A DNA stretch of 44,810 bases from Welwitschia mirabilis (Eukaryota; Gnetophyta; Gnetopsida; Welwitschiales), in assembly GCA_051453625.1 (NCBI GenBank), contig JBOZIK010000001.1, positions 207,144,446 through 207,189,255 of the forward strand, in the 5' to 3' direction. A program made the position numbers and the translations under genes. Below are positions 1-11,185 of this stretch, piece by piece. Position 1 is the stretch's first letter. Each line of letters starts with the position of its first letter. The notes below the pieces were generated by a model. The model did no database searches and was not told where the DNA came from. It was given only the letters and a program-made list of their open reading frames with translations.

Positions 1-830
1 TCAGATCTACTTACAGTCAAATATAATAAACTTCCAATCATACTCCTATAAAGCTTCTGATCTATTAATTTTTCATTCTCATACAAACTGACTTTACAAG
101 ATGTTGACATTGGAGTATTAGTTATTTTAGCATTCTCTAATCCAAAACATTTGATGAAATCTTTTGCATATTTAGATTGGGAGATAAAAATTCCATTCTT
201 TATTTGCTTAGTCTATAATCTAAAAAATATTTTTACTTCACTAAGCATGCTTATCTCAAAATGTGTTGTCATGATACTTACAAACTCTTTAGATAAACCT
301 TCGTTAGAAGCACCAAATATGATATCATCCACATAAATTTATATAATGATAAAATTTTTTTTCGAGTTCTTAATAAATAAAGGCTTATCTACTATTCCAT
401 GGATATAACCATTATCATTTAGAAATGTGGCTAACTTTTATACCAAGCTTTTAGAGCTTGATTCAATTCATACAAAGCTTTTTTGAGCCTATAAACATGA
501 TTATATTTCTACAAGCCCTTGTGGTTGTTCTACATATACTTCTTCATTTAGGGTTCCATTTAAGAAAGAACTCTTTACATCTATTTGATACACTTTAACA
601 TTCTTAAAGGATTCAAATGATTAAAAAATTCTAATGCTATCAAGCCTTGCTACCAAAGCAAATGTGTCACCTACATCAATGCCTTCAATTTGGTTGTAGC
701 CTTGTGCTACTAAACTTGCTTTTTTTTGATGATATTTTTTCTTCATCATATTCATTATTAAATATTCACTTAGTCCTAATGATATCTTTGTTTTTCGCCT
801 TTCTATAAGATTCCAAATATTATTTCTTTA
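1..830 (-). pseudogene. Copia-1 reverse transcriptase relic (RVT_2 type)
   Basis: Copies element RNA into cDNA in the virus-like particle when intact. Read right to left, the minus strand gives the N-terminal motif IDVKSSFLNG (about 547-580), then ALYELNQALKAWYKKL (about 420-475), the catalytic box YVDDIIFGA with both aspartates kept (YVDD at 325-336), FEISMLSEVKIFF, IFISQSKYAKDFIK, TPMSTS, and LYRSMIGSLLYLT ending at the window edge. These follow the order of plant copia RT exactly. RNase H would lie outside the window. Frameshifts and stops break the frame, so although YVDD is intact the enzyme cannot be made. Confidence 0.9.
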
Positions 831-2300
831 AATTATTGTAATTCATCTTGCATGACCATCATCCATTCTTCATGGGATTCAGCTTCTTTAAATTTATTAG
901 GTTCTATTTGTGAAACATAACAAATGTGGGTATAAAATATTCTTCATGAAGTTTATTATATTTATCTTTGAACTAACTTCTCCACTAATAGATCCTAAAG
1001 GGAATCTTTTAGCTTTTTAAACTTTTTAGTTATGACTTCTTTTGTAGGAACTTCTTCTTTTTCAGTAGATACCACATCAATTTTGGGGATGCTTGGAGAT
1101 ATGTATTACTTATTATTTGAACAAACAGGCCTTATGCCAACATCATCAATTTGCACATTTATTGATTCTTCTATAGTTAAACTTCTCTTATTGAAAACAT
1201 AATAAGCTATACTTCTAGTTGAATATCCCAAAAATATAGCTTTATCAGCTTTACATTTAAATTTTCTTAAATGTTCTCTATCTTTTAATGCATAACATAT
1301 ACTTTTGAAGACTTTGAAATAAGAAATATTTGGTTGTTTTTCTTTTCACAACTCATAAGAAGTTTTATCCATACCAGGTCTATAATAAACTTTGTTTATA
1401 ATTTAACATGTAGTACTAACAGCTTCAGCCCAAAATGATTTTGAAACCTTCTTTTCATTTAACATAGTCTTACCATTTCTTAGAGGAAGCTATTTTTTAT
1501 TTTAGCAATACCATTTTGTTGTGGTGTTTTAGGGGCTAAAAATTAATGATCAATGCCCTTGTTAAGGTAATACTTCTTAAATAAATAATTTTCAAATTCA
1601 TCACCATGATCACTTCTTATTTTTTTAATGGTATAGAATTTATCATTTTGAATTTTATTGCATATCTTAATCTAATATTTATAAGTTTCAGATCTATTTG
1701 AAAAAAATTCAACCCATGTATATCTAGAAAAATCAGCAACCATAGTAAGAAAATTGTGTTTACCTCCTAAAATTTAAGTTTGAATGGGATCTACCAAGTT
1801 CATATGAATGAGTTCTAAAGGCATAGTTGTGAAAACTTGGTTTTTACTCTTGTGTGATGTTCTTATTTATTTTCCCTTTTGGCACTCATAAAGACCTATT
1901 TTTCAACATTATTTTAGAATACCTTCGATAATTTATTTTCTAATAATAGTTTTCAAATTATCATAATTAAGATGATCTAATCATTTATGCCAAAGATCTT
2001 CTTGATTAACATTAGAAAAATAACAAGTAGAAAATGATTAATCTATGCTATAAAGATTATCTATTCTATTTGACTTAAGAATAACATCATTTGTTTTGCT
2101 ATGCCTAACTTCACATTTAAATATATCAAAAATGATCTTGTGACCTTTGTTACAAATTTGGCTAATATTTAATAAATTATGTTTTAAACCATTGACATAC
2201 AAAACTTTGTTTATTCTAGGTAAGTTCCTCCACCGATGCTTCTGATACCTTTGATTTTTACTCTTTCATTATACTTAAAAGTAACTTTTTCTCCATCAAT
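831..2300 (-). pseudogene. Copia-1 integrase relic with pre-integrase domain
   Basis: Inserts cDNA into the host chromosome in intact relatives. From the right: GAG-pre-integrase (HNLLNISQICNKGHKIIF, about 2110-2200), zinc-binding LWHK..DHLNYDNLK (about 1978-2010), then LYECQKGK and PLELIHMNLVDP (about 1800-1900). In the core, ADFSRYTWVEFF stands where DDFSRYTWV is usual, IRSDHGDEFEN (about 1595-1622) keeps the second aspartate, and PQQNGIAKIKN replaces PQQNGVAERKN, losing the catalytic glutamate to lysine. A linker with AIFLGYS and ESINV (about 1180-1260) leads to RT. Stops are numerous. Confidence 0.88.
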
Positions 2301-2329
2301 GTTGCTCAACTATTTGAATCTAGATTTTT

Positions 2330-3954
2330 CTCCCATCATATGTCATGATCACCTATTGTCTAAATGCTAGGTAGTGCCATTTAAAACCTTGAAATCTATA
2401 TAAATTAAAATACTTCTCAAATCATTAGCTTTTATCCACTTAGTCCTCTTAGACTAATGTGGTACACCTCTTTTTGGAATAAATTTAAATGAAAATGAAC
2501 TAACTTAATTTGAAAATAAAATTAATTTTCTAGCAATGCAAAATAGCTTTTAATGATCTAACTTACCATAAAAATGATAAGTAACTTTAGAAATAAACTT
2601 ACTTTGCCAAGTTACCTTATTTTGCTAACTTTGTGGCTTTTGGGGAATGAAACCAATACCTGACTTATCATGAGATAGTTTTTGAATTTTAAGCATTTGT
2701 TCTAATTGAATTAGACCACTAGAAAATTTATTGACAAAATGAGATAAATATTTTACCTATAGTATAAGATCAAAATCTTCAAAATTGATCATTTTATACT
2801 TTGATTTTATTTCCTCCTTTTTTTTGGTGAGAGATTTTATAATCTTGTTTAGATCATTTATGTGCTTTGCTAACTTTTCACATTTCAAGTATAGTTCCTC
2901 ACAAGTATCTTTAAGCTCCTTATATTCTTCTTCAATAACATCCAAATCATTAGATACAGATTTACTAGGTAAGTTTTGTAATGGAGGCCCAATTACTATG
3001 AAAGAGAGTCTTCTATCTTCATTTGAATCTTAACCTGAACTATTGTCATCATCTTTATCTACATTATCCCATGTTGTAATGAATGAAGATGTATTTTATT
3101 TGGGTCTCTTTTCCTTATCTTAATTGTTTCTATACTTTGAGTGTTCTCTTCTTATACCTCTAGTTGGCTCACCTTCCTTTTTAATGTCTTGAGTCTTCTT
3201 GCTAGGAGAGCAACTTTATCATCATCTAGATTTTCATCGGATTTCTTTGACCTCTAATTTTCTTGCATACACTTCAAAGTAATACCTTTCTTATTATATT
3301 TAGAAAATTTTAATTTATATGTTTTCAAATTACCTTTAAGTTCCCTTAGAGCCATCATGTTGATATCCTTACTTTCTTCGGTTGCTGTGACTTTTTGTTT
3401 AAATCTCTTTAGAAGGGATCTTAGCACTTTTTGGACCATTTTTGCCTCATCTAATCTTTCACCCAGATTGTTCATGAAGTTCACAATGTAAATAATACTA
3501 GCAAAGAATTCTTGTAAAGTCTTCTCCTCATCCATTTGAATGTATTTAAATTTTGAGATAAGCATTTGGAGTTTGACTTGTTTGATGGTAAACATTCCTT
3601 CATGTGAAATTTTAAGAATGTCCCATGCCTCCTTTGCATGTTCACAGTTTACAATCCACTTGAATTCATCTACATAAATTTCATAAAATATATATTAAGA
3701 GCACAGAGATTTATGATAGCTTTGGATCTATCGGTTGGAGTCCATTGGTCTCAAGTTTTTAGAACTAAAATTATATTACCATTGACATCGGTTTTCATTA
3801 AAGTAGTCATGGTATATCTATTGTAAATAACATATTTAATTTTAGCATCTAAGGATCTAAGAAAAATTCTCATTCAAGATTTCTAATGAGCATAGTTTGA
3901 TCCATCAAAAATAAGTGGAGGACCAGTGGAAAAACCATCAGAAATATTACTCAT
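2330..3954 (-). pseudogene. Copia-1 gag and protease relic
   Basis: Gag forms the virus-like particle; the protease processes it. The start is ATG at 3954 (MSNISDGFSTG), chosen because the frame runs into PLIFDGSNYAH followed by a stop where tryptophan is expected, a usual opening for copia gag. A 113-codon open stretch (3254-3595) carries the UBN2-type gag core (DEEKTLQEFFA, KVLRSLLKRFKQKVTA). A charged coiled coil lies at 2757-2945. A decayed knuckle at about 2530-2580 reads YHFYGKLDH, with both cysteines changed to tyrosine. The protease motif at about 2340-2372 reads HLDNR in place of the active LDSG. Confidence 0.87.
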
Positions 3955-4006
3955 TTTTGGGTTCTAGAGTTTAAATCTATTAGGATCTTAAGATGGACTC
4001 AACAAA

Positions 4007-4019
4007 GCTCTGATATCCA
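4007..4019 (-). other. Copia-1 primer binding site (tRNA-iMet type)
   Basis: The minus strand reads TGGATATCAGAGC next to the LTR end. It matches the TGGTATCAGAGC site complementary to initiator tRNA-Met used by most plant copia elements, with one extra A. It starts minus-strand DNA synthesis. Confidence 0.85.
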
Positions 4020-4020
4020 A

Positions 4021-5397
4021 TGTAGAATTAAAATTCTAAGGGATGGGTGAATAGGTTTCTAAAAATATTTAAATAACTTTACAACATTAACCTTACTTAA
4101 AATGAAACATTAACAACTTATGCAATAAAACTAAAACTATTCTAAAAAATGAAATAATAGAAGGTATAGAAATATCAATCAGAATCACACAAGATTTATA
4201 GTGGTTCAAGAAAATCCCCTACTTCACTCTTGACAATTAGCTTCTATCCAAGTTTGATTCAAATCTCTATTAATCTTTTCTAGGTATTTCAAGTTTACCT
4301 CTAACCTTTACAAATGGACATATTCTAAAGGCTCAGTCACAACCTTTTACAAGAAAGTGTAGTAGTGATGATAGTATGTCCAAATGCATAAGTATCACTT
4401 GATCAAGCATTTCTTCTAAAGATGGTACAATATCAAAATAAAGAGTGCTATAGATCTAATCGCGTATGCAAAGATACCAAAGTTCTTGGTTTATCTTTAG
4501 TCAGAAATGAAACGCCAAAATAAGTATAATAAAAAATCTAAAATATTTAAAAGTTTAGTAAAAAATTTGGTTTAGTGGCTTTGACTCTTAGCAATATATA
4601 GTGGAAAACTTTTAAGATTTTTACAAGTAAAAATGTCTTCCAAAAGACATAAAATGAATATCTAATAGCTATAAAAATTTTCATTTTCGTCATTTCTAGT
4701 CAACCCCTCAAAAGTATGAGTCGATCCCATCTAGTGCCATTATTTAAATAGTTCAACCTTGTGTTCTTTAAGTCAATCCATTTTCTTATGGCTCCATGTC
4801 TGGTCAACCCCTCAGGATTTGATTGACTTGACTTTTCATTCCATCATTAACATATCTATTTGGTTACCTACTTAATCTAGATAAAATCCATCACAATTTT
4901 CTACTCCAAGTTTGGTCGACCCCTCAGGAATCCAACTGACCCCTTACTGATTAGCTATAAAGTATTAATGCTCAGTTTCATAGGTCTAGTCTACCCCTTA
5001 TATGTCTGGTTGATCCCTTGATAATCAGCTAGGAAGTATCAGATGCATAGTACTCGGGTCTGATTGACTCCTCAGATGTCAGTTGACCCCTTGACAATTA
5101 GTTTAGAAATACTGAATGCATAAGTTCATAGGTTTGGTTGATTCCTCAAATATCCAGTTAATCCCTCTAAATTTAGTTTAGTTTTGTGTGTTTACTTTAG
5201 GTGCGGTCAACTCCTTAGAAGTCCTGTTGATCCCTTAAGAGGGTATTAAAACTTGACATGTTTCAGGATCAAAATATGATATAAAATACTTCAGCTTCTG
5301 ACCTACAAGCAATCAATATATTTTTTTACAAGATACAACAAATTTTACTACATAAAAAGCATTAGTTTAACATTAATTGGAAAATAATAATTTAACA
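4021..5397 (-). repeat. Copia-1 5' LTR, about 1377 bp
   Basis: Begins TGTAGAATT and ends TTTAACA, so it keeps TG...CA ends. The inner edge abuts the PBS. It aligns by eye along its length with both Copia-2 LTRs (19441-20808, 25563-26934), including the opening GGGATG..TGAATA block and the closing ACATTAATTGGAAAAT block. The body carries an internal tandem repeat of paired GTCGACC-like sites, listed separately. The partner LTR is outside the window, so age cannot be estimated here. Confidence 0.85.
4908..5260. repeat. About 74-bp tandem repeat inside the Copia-1 LTR
   Basis: Five degenerate units anchored on GGTCGACC-like sites at 4914, 4988, 5063, 5136 and 5205 (spacings 74, 75, 73, 69). Each unit carries a second GTTGACCCC-like site about 20 bp after the first. 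The Copia-2 LTRs (20270-20660, 26395-26800) hold the same paired sites with less regular spacing. Copies differ mainly as GTCGACC, GTTGACC and GTCAACC, that is, by deamination at the central CpG. Confidence 0.75.
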
Positions 5398-6232
5398 TTA
5401 TTTTCTAAAGATAATAAAAATTTAATATTACTAGACATACAAACCTAAGAAACATCTAAGGGTATTTTCAAAGGAGTAGCATATGTGAAACTAATAAATA
5501 TAAATGAAGGAAATTAATTGGTTTCTTTAGAGATCATGAATCCTAGTAAAATTATGCTATTGATTGATCCTCCTATTAGTGTTTTGATCTTTGGTACTAA
5601 AACATTATTAATAAGCAAATGTAAATCTTTAGGGAAAAAAAACTAAGAAAAAATATTAGTCTTTTTCTAAAAATTTATTATGCAAAAACATAAGTGCAAA
5701 AGAACTATAAATATTATTGTGCTATTATTGGAAAAGATAAGAAAGAGAATTATAATAAGGGAATCATTTCTTTAAGCCATAATTTGAATATTTAGTTGAA
5801 ACTTAAAAGGTTACTTTAATGCCTTAATAATTAGCATACTTAAAAAATGGTGTCAAAAAAAAATCCTAACTTTATTTTCATTTTTTATCATTTATAAAAT
5901 TAAATTCTGAGATTCAATTTGTGATACCAATTTTCCTATTTTGTAAAACCAAATGGAAAATTAGAAGGTATATGTTTATTAGGATTTTTCATTGGAATGC
6001 AATAGATATTTAGAATAATAAATTTAAGTTTGGTTAGGGTTTTCATATGAATAATTATTTATCAATTTTAGTTTGTATCTCTTATCCATCAGCTATGGAG
6101 AAAATGAAAGATTTTTGGAATTTTTTGTATTCAAATATTTAACATTTTTTGGTCTTATTTTTATTGGTAGTTAGTTCTATTCTATGCTTTATGCATATGA
6201 AAGAAAGAATGGGAATTTTGGTTAAAAAACTA

Positions 6233-6258
6233 ATATATATATATATATATATATATAT
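6233..6258. repeat. (AT)13 microsatellite
   Basis: Thirteen uninterrupted AT dinucleotides. Confidence 0.95.
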
Positions 6259-7042
6259 TTCTTGTAAATGTTTCTTATATTTTGGCATTTTTTAAATATT
6301 AGAGTTAAAATATTATTTGTATTAATTTATACCATTAATTAATTATTCTCCAAACTTATAGTAATTAAAATATATGATGAATCTTTAAGTGAAAGAATGG
6401 TTAGTCTGAAGTTATTAATTTTAAAAGGAATATTCAATAATGGTAGAAGACCAACATTAAGAATTTAAAACAATTCTAGTTGTAATAGAAGTTAATTCAT
6501 TTTGAGGAACATATAAAATCCTTTTACAACTCTTGTACATTAAATTAGAAAAAATCAAAAGAATGATTTAATTCATTACATTTAGTAGCTTCAAGAATAA
6601 ATTCAAAAATATGAGTAGATAAATGATTTAAATAATAAAGAAAGAAAACTACTTTGGTTTCTTTATCTTTTACAGAAGAAATCTTACTAATTCCAAAGGA
6701 TAAAAATCTAGTAGATTAAAGAATGTAAAAAAAATTAGTTTTTTTGGATGTATTTTAAAACTTAAAAGCTATAGTTTGATTTCTTATCTTAAAAACAAAG
6801 AAAAGCAACATGTCTATGATGTAGAATTTTATAGTAAATATTAAACAAAATAAATATGAATAATGTTAACAAGTTTGTTTGTCATATAAATAGACATTTT
6901 TAGATGATAAATTATAGTTTGGTAAAAACAAACCTACTAGAAAAAGGATCAAGAAAAGTTTATTTAAAATCAAGAATATTAAGACATAGTTTTTATAAAT
7001 CATAAACCATTGGTTATGCTTAATTTATCATGTTAAGATGGA

Positions 7043-7052
7043 NNNNNNNNNN
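7043..7052. other. Assembly gap, 10 N
   Basis: Ten N in otherwise unremarkable AT-rich sequence. The true size cannot be judged. Confidence 1.
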
Positions 7053-7320
7053 GGACACGTATAATATTTAACTTATGAAATCATGTTATGGCCTAAATTT
7101 CCAAAATCTAATTTTTTACATTATTCTTTAGGTTATTTTGGATATGATCTTCGATAGTTAGAACTACGATTTAAACTTTGGAAGAATAGCATATATTAAT
7201 TTATGAATCACAATCATACATTAAATAAATGAATAATATATTTTGTTAAAACAAAATGTTCATAATATAACTCTAATTGCATATGTTATGCCTCTTAAGT
7301 AGAAATATTATTTTTATAAT

Positions 7321-7981
7321 GTTTAACCTTGGGTGATGGTATGTCTACACCTATGGTTCTATAAGCACATGCACTCCTTATAAAAAGAACATCTCTTGAT
7401 TGAATCATTTTTTGTATCTGTACTTATAAGACCTCATAGTTTCTTAAGTCCTTTCTATTAGAAGGCCAATCATTTAATGCATGGATCTAAGGATGTATTA
7501 GTCATGAACCTTTAAGGCATTACTATAGTAGATAGTGATATTCATCTTTATTATGAGATTGATCTTGGATGATGGCTTTTATTCTTATTGATTTTTCTTA
7601 TTATTGATGTTTGTTTACATGTTTTCATCTTTCATTTCTTTATTCATTGATAAATTTTATATTTAAGATTTTATCTTATTTTTTATATTACTATATATTT
7701 ATAATTAAAATAAATTAAAACTACTTAGAAGTATAATTAGACTTATGATTAGATATCACATGTAGAATTAATTGTATGCTATGTATAATATTTTTAGTAC
7801 TTTATGTTATCATTAGATGAACTTCTTGTTAGTTCTATAATATTAAATTCATCCTTAAACCTTTTATTATTATAATATTTATTTAGTAAGTTTTGTTTTA
7901 GCTTTGTATTATTAACACATTTCATGTAAAAGGAAAACATTATTCTTACTTTTATTTTGGATTTATTATACTATGACCACA
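7321..7981 (+). repeat. Possible gypsy LTR, 3' part
   Basis: No coding sign. It is proposed as an LTR end only because it finishes in CA (7981) directly before a sequence resembling the Athila/Tat PBS (7982-8003). No second copy was found in the window, so this is weak. Confidence 0.25.
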
Positions 7982-8003
7982 AATTTGGTGTTGTTCTTAT
8001 AGA
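7982..8003 (+). other. Possible decayed Athila/Tat-type primer binding site
   Basis: TTTGGTGTTGTTCTTATAGA at 7984 aligns without gaps to the TTTGGCGCCGTTGCCGGGGA signature of Athila/Tat elements. Of nine differences, seven are C-to-T or G-to-A. The position before an Athila-like pol (from 10140) is consistent with it being that element's PBS, but no gag is readable between them. Confidence 0.35.
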
Positions 8004-9030
8004 GAATTTGGTATCAAATGTCTTTAGTATGAAATTTTTATAGTTTCCTAGATCTCTTAAACTTATTTAGAATTTTTAAGAATTTTAGGTATACTTTCAC
8101 CCCTGTCTCTTAAGAAAGATCATTGTAAAAAAAATAGCAAAGTACATCATTTCTTTTAAAAGGTTGTAATTCATCATTAGGCCCTTAGGTATAAGCTTCT
8201 TAAATCCTAACTCATTACTTTGCATGATAATGTTAGATTACTATATTTTGTTTTTCAGTTTTTATGTGATTCAAACATTAGATCCATAAGTTTTTTAATT
8301 TTCTAAGAATTTTAAAATTTTATCAAACTTAAAATGTTCTTTTTCATTGTTCTATCTAGTTATTCACTATATTATGACATTATAGATTTCTAGCATGGTT
8401 TTACTATAGAATTAGATTTTAAACATCTTCTCATATTTGTAAGTTTTTTAATTTTATTTAAATTTACAATTAGAAATTATTAATAGTTTCTTCTAAATTT
8501 ATGAATTTATGTTGTATTCATGTTTTTTCCCTCTTCAAATAAAATAGTTTAATTATTTCATTGTGATAGCAATATTTTTGATTTTAATGTTCTTAATTCA
8601 TCACTTTTGCCTGTAAATTTACATAGTTGATTATGATAGTGATATATTTAAATTATCAAATTTAATAATGGTTTCCTTGTTAAATAAGCTCATGTTTTAA
8701 AATAATAATGTAAACTTGAAGTTTAACAATCAAATCTTGCAACACAAAATGGTTCATGATTTATCATAATTCATAATCCTATTCTTAGAGTAGCAAATTT
8801 CATAAATTCACAACATAATCAATCCTTATCATACATAAACACACCAAAAAATTTTAGAGATCATTACTTTAAATTGCTTTTAATTAATCCTATTTTAAAA
8901 TTTAAAAGGCTAGAAAATTAGGATTCTTATCTATATGTACAAAAATAGAAAGTGTTATTTATGATTTTGGAACCTCTCTTACTAAACAAGTAGATGAACT
9001 AAATTAATATCTTTTAACTACACTTCTTAG
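8004..9030. other. No recognised gene; possible lost gag region
   Basis: AT-rich with stops in all frames. If 7982-8003 is a PBS, this should be the leader or gag of the Athila-like element, but no gag or zinc-knuckle motif can be read. Confidence 0.4.
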
Positions 9031-9960
9031 ATGGCCAACCTAACCATATTTAATGGTGGGTTTAAGTGTAGTTATAAGAAATTTTGAGAGTCTTAATGAT
9101 TCAAATTAAGCATTTTCCATGTCAAGGACCAAAGATAAATAATTAAGAATGATTTGGAATAAAAATAAGTAATCGTGAAGCATTTGAGAAAAGCACATGG
9201 CATATGAAAGTGGCACAGTAGACACATGATGATGACATGTGGCAGTGACATGGTGGTAACATTGAAGACACATGGCAGTAGCATTAGTCAGTAGAGACAT
9301 CATGATTTAGAGGTTAAGTATTGAAATCATCATGACAAACTCCACCTAACACAAGAAGATTAAGATTTCACCTAATGCTACAAGGTGAAGACCCCACCTA
9401 ATGCTATAAGATAAGAAATCTTATCCATCATAGCTAGGCTACATAACAAACCTCGTAACCACCACCTACCACTATAAGCTAAGGGTTCCTAACCATCTTA
9501 ACCATACCATCTCCTATAAAAATAACTTAAGCCTTTATTTGTAGCATCATCTTAGCATTAAATTTCTTGTGATAAGAGCTTTATTGGATAAGGAATTCAT
9601 TCACTTATTAGAAGGAATATCTTTGGTGTTAGGTTGTGCTTCCTCCATTAAGGAGATATTGCTTGTAAGTGAATAAATAAAGTTCATTGTTTTGTTGTAA
9701 TAAAATTTGCTTTTTTAAAAAATAATTCTTTCTCTATTTTCTTTATGTTATATGTTGATGTCCATTTAATGATAGTCTAAGATTAAATTTGATTTCAACA
9801 TAAAGCATAAGGGCTAGCTTGGATGACAACAAGCTGGTATACTAGGTAATCAAAATTGCAATTAGACAAGCATATTTCTATTCCATTGCATTTACAACTC
9901 CATTTCATTCATAATCTACATTATCTATTTTTTCTTTCTATATTTAATGAATAAATACCA
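9031..9960 (+). repeat. Gypsy-type LTR fragment (possible solo LTR)
   Basis: Non-coding. It has a TATA box (TATAAAAATA at 9515) and a downstream block (about 9590-9690) that matches the Gypsy-6 LTR at about 41760-41880: TTCTTGTGATA..AGCTT, then GTGTTAGG.TGTG..TC..CCATT.AGG, then TTGTAAGTG. This looks like a shared R/U5 region. A T-rich block around 9870-9900 also matches 42030-42060. Outer boundaries are uncertain, and no PBS or PPT was found beside it. It may be a solo LTR or a piece of the Athila-like element's own LTR. Confidence 0.5.
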
Positions 9961-10139
9961 AAACTATAATTCCTATTTTTAAATGAATTAATTCTTTCGA
10001 CATTCCTCTATTTGCTTCATCACTTTACAATGTTTGATTTTGTATCCTATACTAGTATGCATTATTATATATTTAACTAATAAATAATTCCAAAAACATT
10101 CTGATGCATACCTAAAAGATGATAAACACTATTAAATAA

Positions 10140-10520
10140 AAAGATAAACAATGTTATATTTCCTTAAAACCTCATTTGATTATAACTTGGAATACATTAA
10201 AATAAAGTTTCATAAAACATTTCTTCTTAATACACAAATCTTAAGTCATTAAAAAATAAACCATTAAATCTAAGTATGAATAAAATGAAACCAATCTTGT
10301 TCAATATTTGAAAAAGTATAAGAAATATATAGGATGAGTCCTTTATATTCTTAAGGGAATAAATCCTATGTTATGCATCAATAAAATAATATTATAAGAA
10401 AATGCTAAAACTATGATGAATACTTAATGAAGAATTAACTCCAATATGATGGAAGTAGTAGAGACGGAATTCCTTATATTATTGGACGTTGAAATTATTT
10501 AGCCTATTTATGAGAGTAAA
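10140..10520 (+). pseudogene. Athila-like pol, N-terminal RT part (outer element)
   Basis: The plus-strand frame reads QYLKKYKKYIG, ILKGINPMLCINKIIL, INSNMMEVVETEFL and LLDVEII, then a stop and PIYESK up to 10520. These match, in order, the region before the RT fingers of Athila-type gypsy pol (KKYKKAIGW, DIKGI.PS.CMHKI, LNP.M.EVVKKEV.KLLDAGIIYPISDSK). The frame stops exactly where the chromovirus LTR begins and resumes at 27431. Several stops are of the Q or Y type. Gag and protease are not readable upstream. Confidence 0.75.
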
Positions 10521-10939
10521 TGTAATGTTCCAAATTCATAATTATAAAGAAGTGTGTTAATATGTTAAATGTAATTAAGCATGACTAATGAAATGTTAAG
10601 AATGGGTGTAATTCAAACATGTGAACTATGTACTTTCATTATGCTATTTAAGCCTATGGAATTAGGTAGAGGTAAATGGGTTGAGTGGATGTAACTGATG
10701 ATAACCTTGACTAATCCCTAAGGATCCTAGGAAAGGGGCTTAAGTCACAACCCATACCTCTACCTTTAACCATTAGTCCAAAACTGTTGACTAATGATAA
10801 GAAATGTAATCTATTATTATCAATAATAAAGTCCACCTTTTTGATAAATGTTTTTTGTTATTCTTATTGATTTTGGTATAATACTTATATTTATCCTTTT
10901 TTATGAAATGATTTTAAAGTAGTAAAATCGAACATTACA
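10521..10939 (+). repeat. Chromovirus 5' LTR
   Basis: Begins TGTAATGTTC and ends GAACATTACA, a perfect 10-bp terminal inverted repeat. It is followed one base later by a Met-type PBS. The body aligns with 27012-27430 throughout, for example TAATTAAGCAT.ACTAATGAAAT. Confidence 0.92.
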
Positions 10940-10940
10940 T

Positions 10941-10953
10941 TTGGTATAGGGCA
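10941..10953 (+). other. Chromovirus primer binding site
   Basis: TTGGTATAGGGC follows the LTR. It matches the tRNA-iMet site TGGTATCAGAGC, with one base lost and one A-to-G change. It fixes the plus orientation of the element. Confidence 0.75.
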
Positions 10954-11185
10954 AAGGTTAAGTAGTAAACTGATACTTGTAAGAAAATAAGGAGATAACC
11001 TTCGTATCATAACCATAATAATGAAAGCATAATATTAAAAACAAGCCAATTAGACAATCATACATCTTTTGAAAATAGTACATAGAAATAAAGGTAATAA
11101 TAAATAGTACATAAGGCACGACACCTTGAATAAATCAAATTACTATTGAGGAGAAAGAAAATCCTCCATAGAAAATGAAACAGGG
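10954..11185. other. Chromovirus leader running into foreign block; no gene
   Basis: The first bases continue the leader after the PBS. The boundary with the foreign block lies somewhere here. On the minus strand a weak continuation of the ORF ending at 11186 can be followed past its stop to about 11100, with further stops. Confidence 0.4.

Larger units (their letters stand above)
1..5397 (-). mobile_element. Copia-1: 5' part of a Sirevirus-like Ty1/copia retrotransposon
   Basis: Minus-strand element entering from the left edge. Reading leftward from the right end: 5' LTR (4021-5397), tRNA-iMet-type PBS (4007-4019), gag (ATG at 3954), protease relic, IN, then RT, which runs off the window at position 1. 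The order gag-PR-IN-RT defines Ty1/copia. A gag with a coiled coil and a degenerate knuckle between gag and protease, and an LTR of about 1.4 kb, fit the Sirevirus (Maximus/SIRE) lineage; this lineage call is inference. The element is dead: every domain has in-frame stops. Its LTR is the same family as those of Copia-2. Confidence 0.9.
5398..7320. other. AT-rich stretch, no gene recognised
   Basis: No coding relic could be matched on either strand. It holds an AT microsatellite at 6233-6258 and a 10-N gap at 7043-7052. Short open stretches around 6560-6760 on the plus strand resemble no family I know and may be chance. The start (5398) is the outer boundary of the Copia-1 LTR, so the first bases should hold its target-site duplication (TTATT), but the partner is off-window. 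Confidence 0.5.

Noticed and set aside
151-336. Plus-strand ORF of 61 codons
   Set aside because: Shadow of the Copia-1 RT on the opposite strand, including the complement of its YVDD box.
2785-3033. Plus-strand ORF of 82 codons, hydrophobic
   Set aside because: Antisense of the charged coiled coil of Copia-1 gag; the lysine/glutamate codons read as F/S/L.
9093-9303. Two overlapping minus-strand ORFs rich in Cys and His
   Set aside because: They lie in LTR-like sequence with short repeats of ACATG(G)CAGT and overlap in two frames with no family match.
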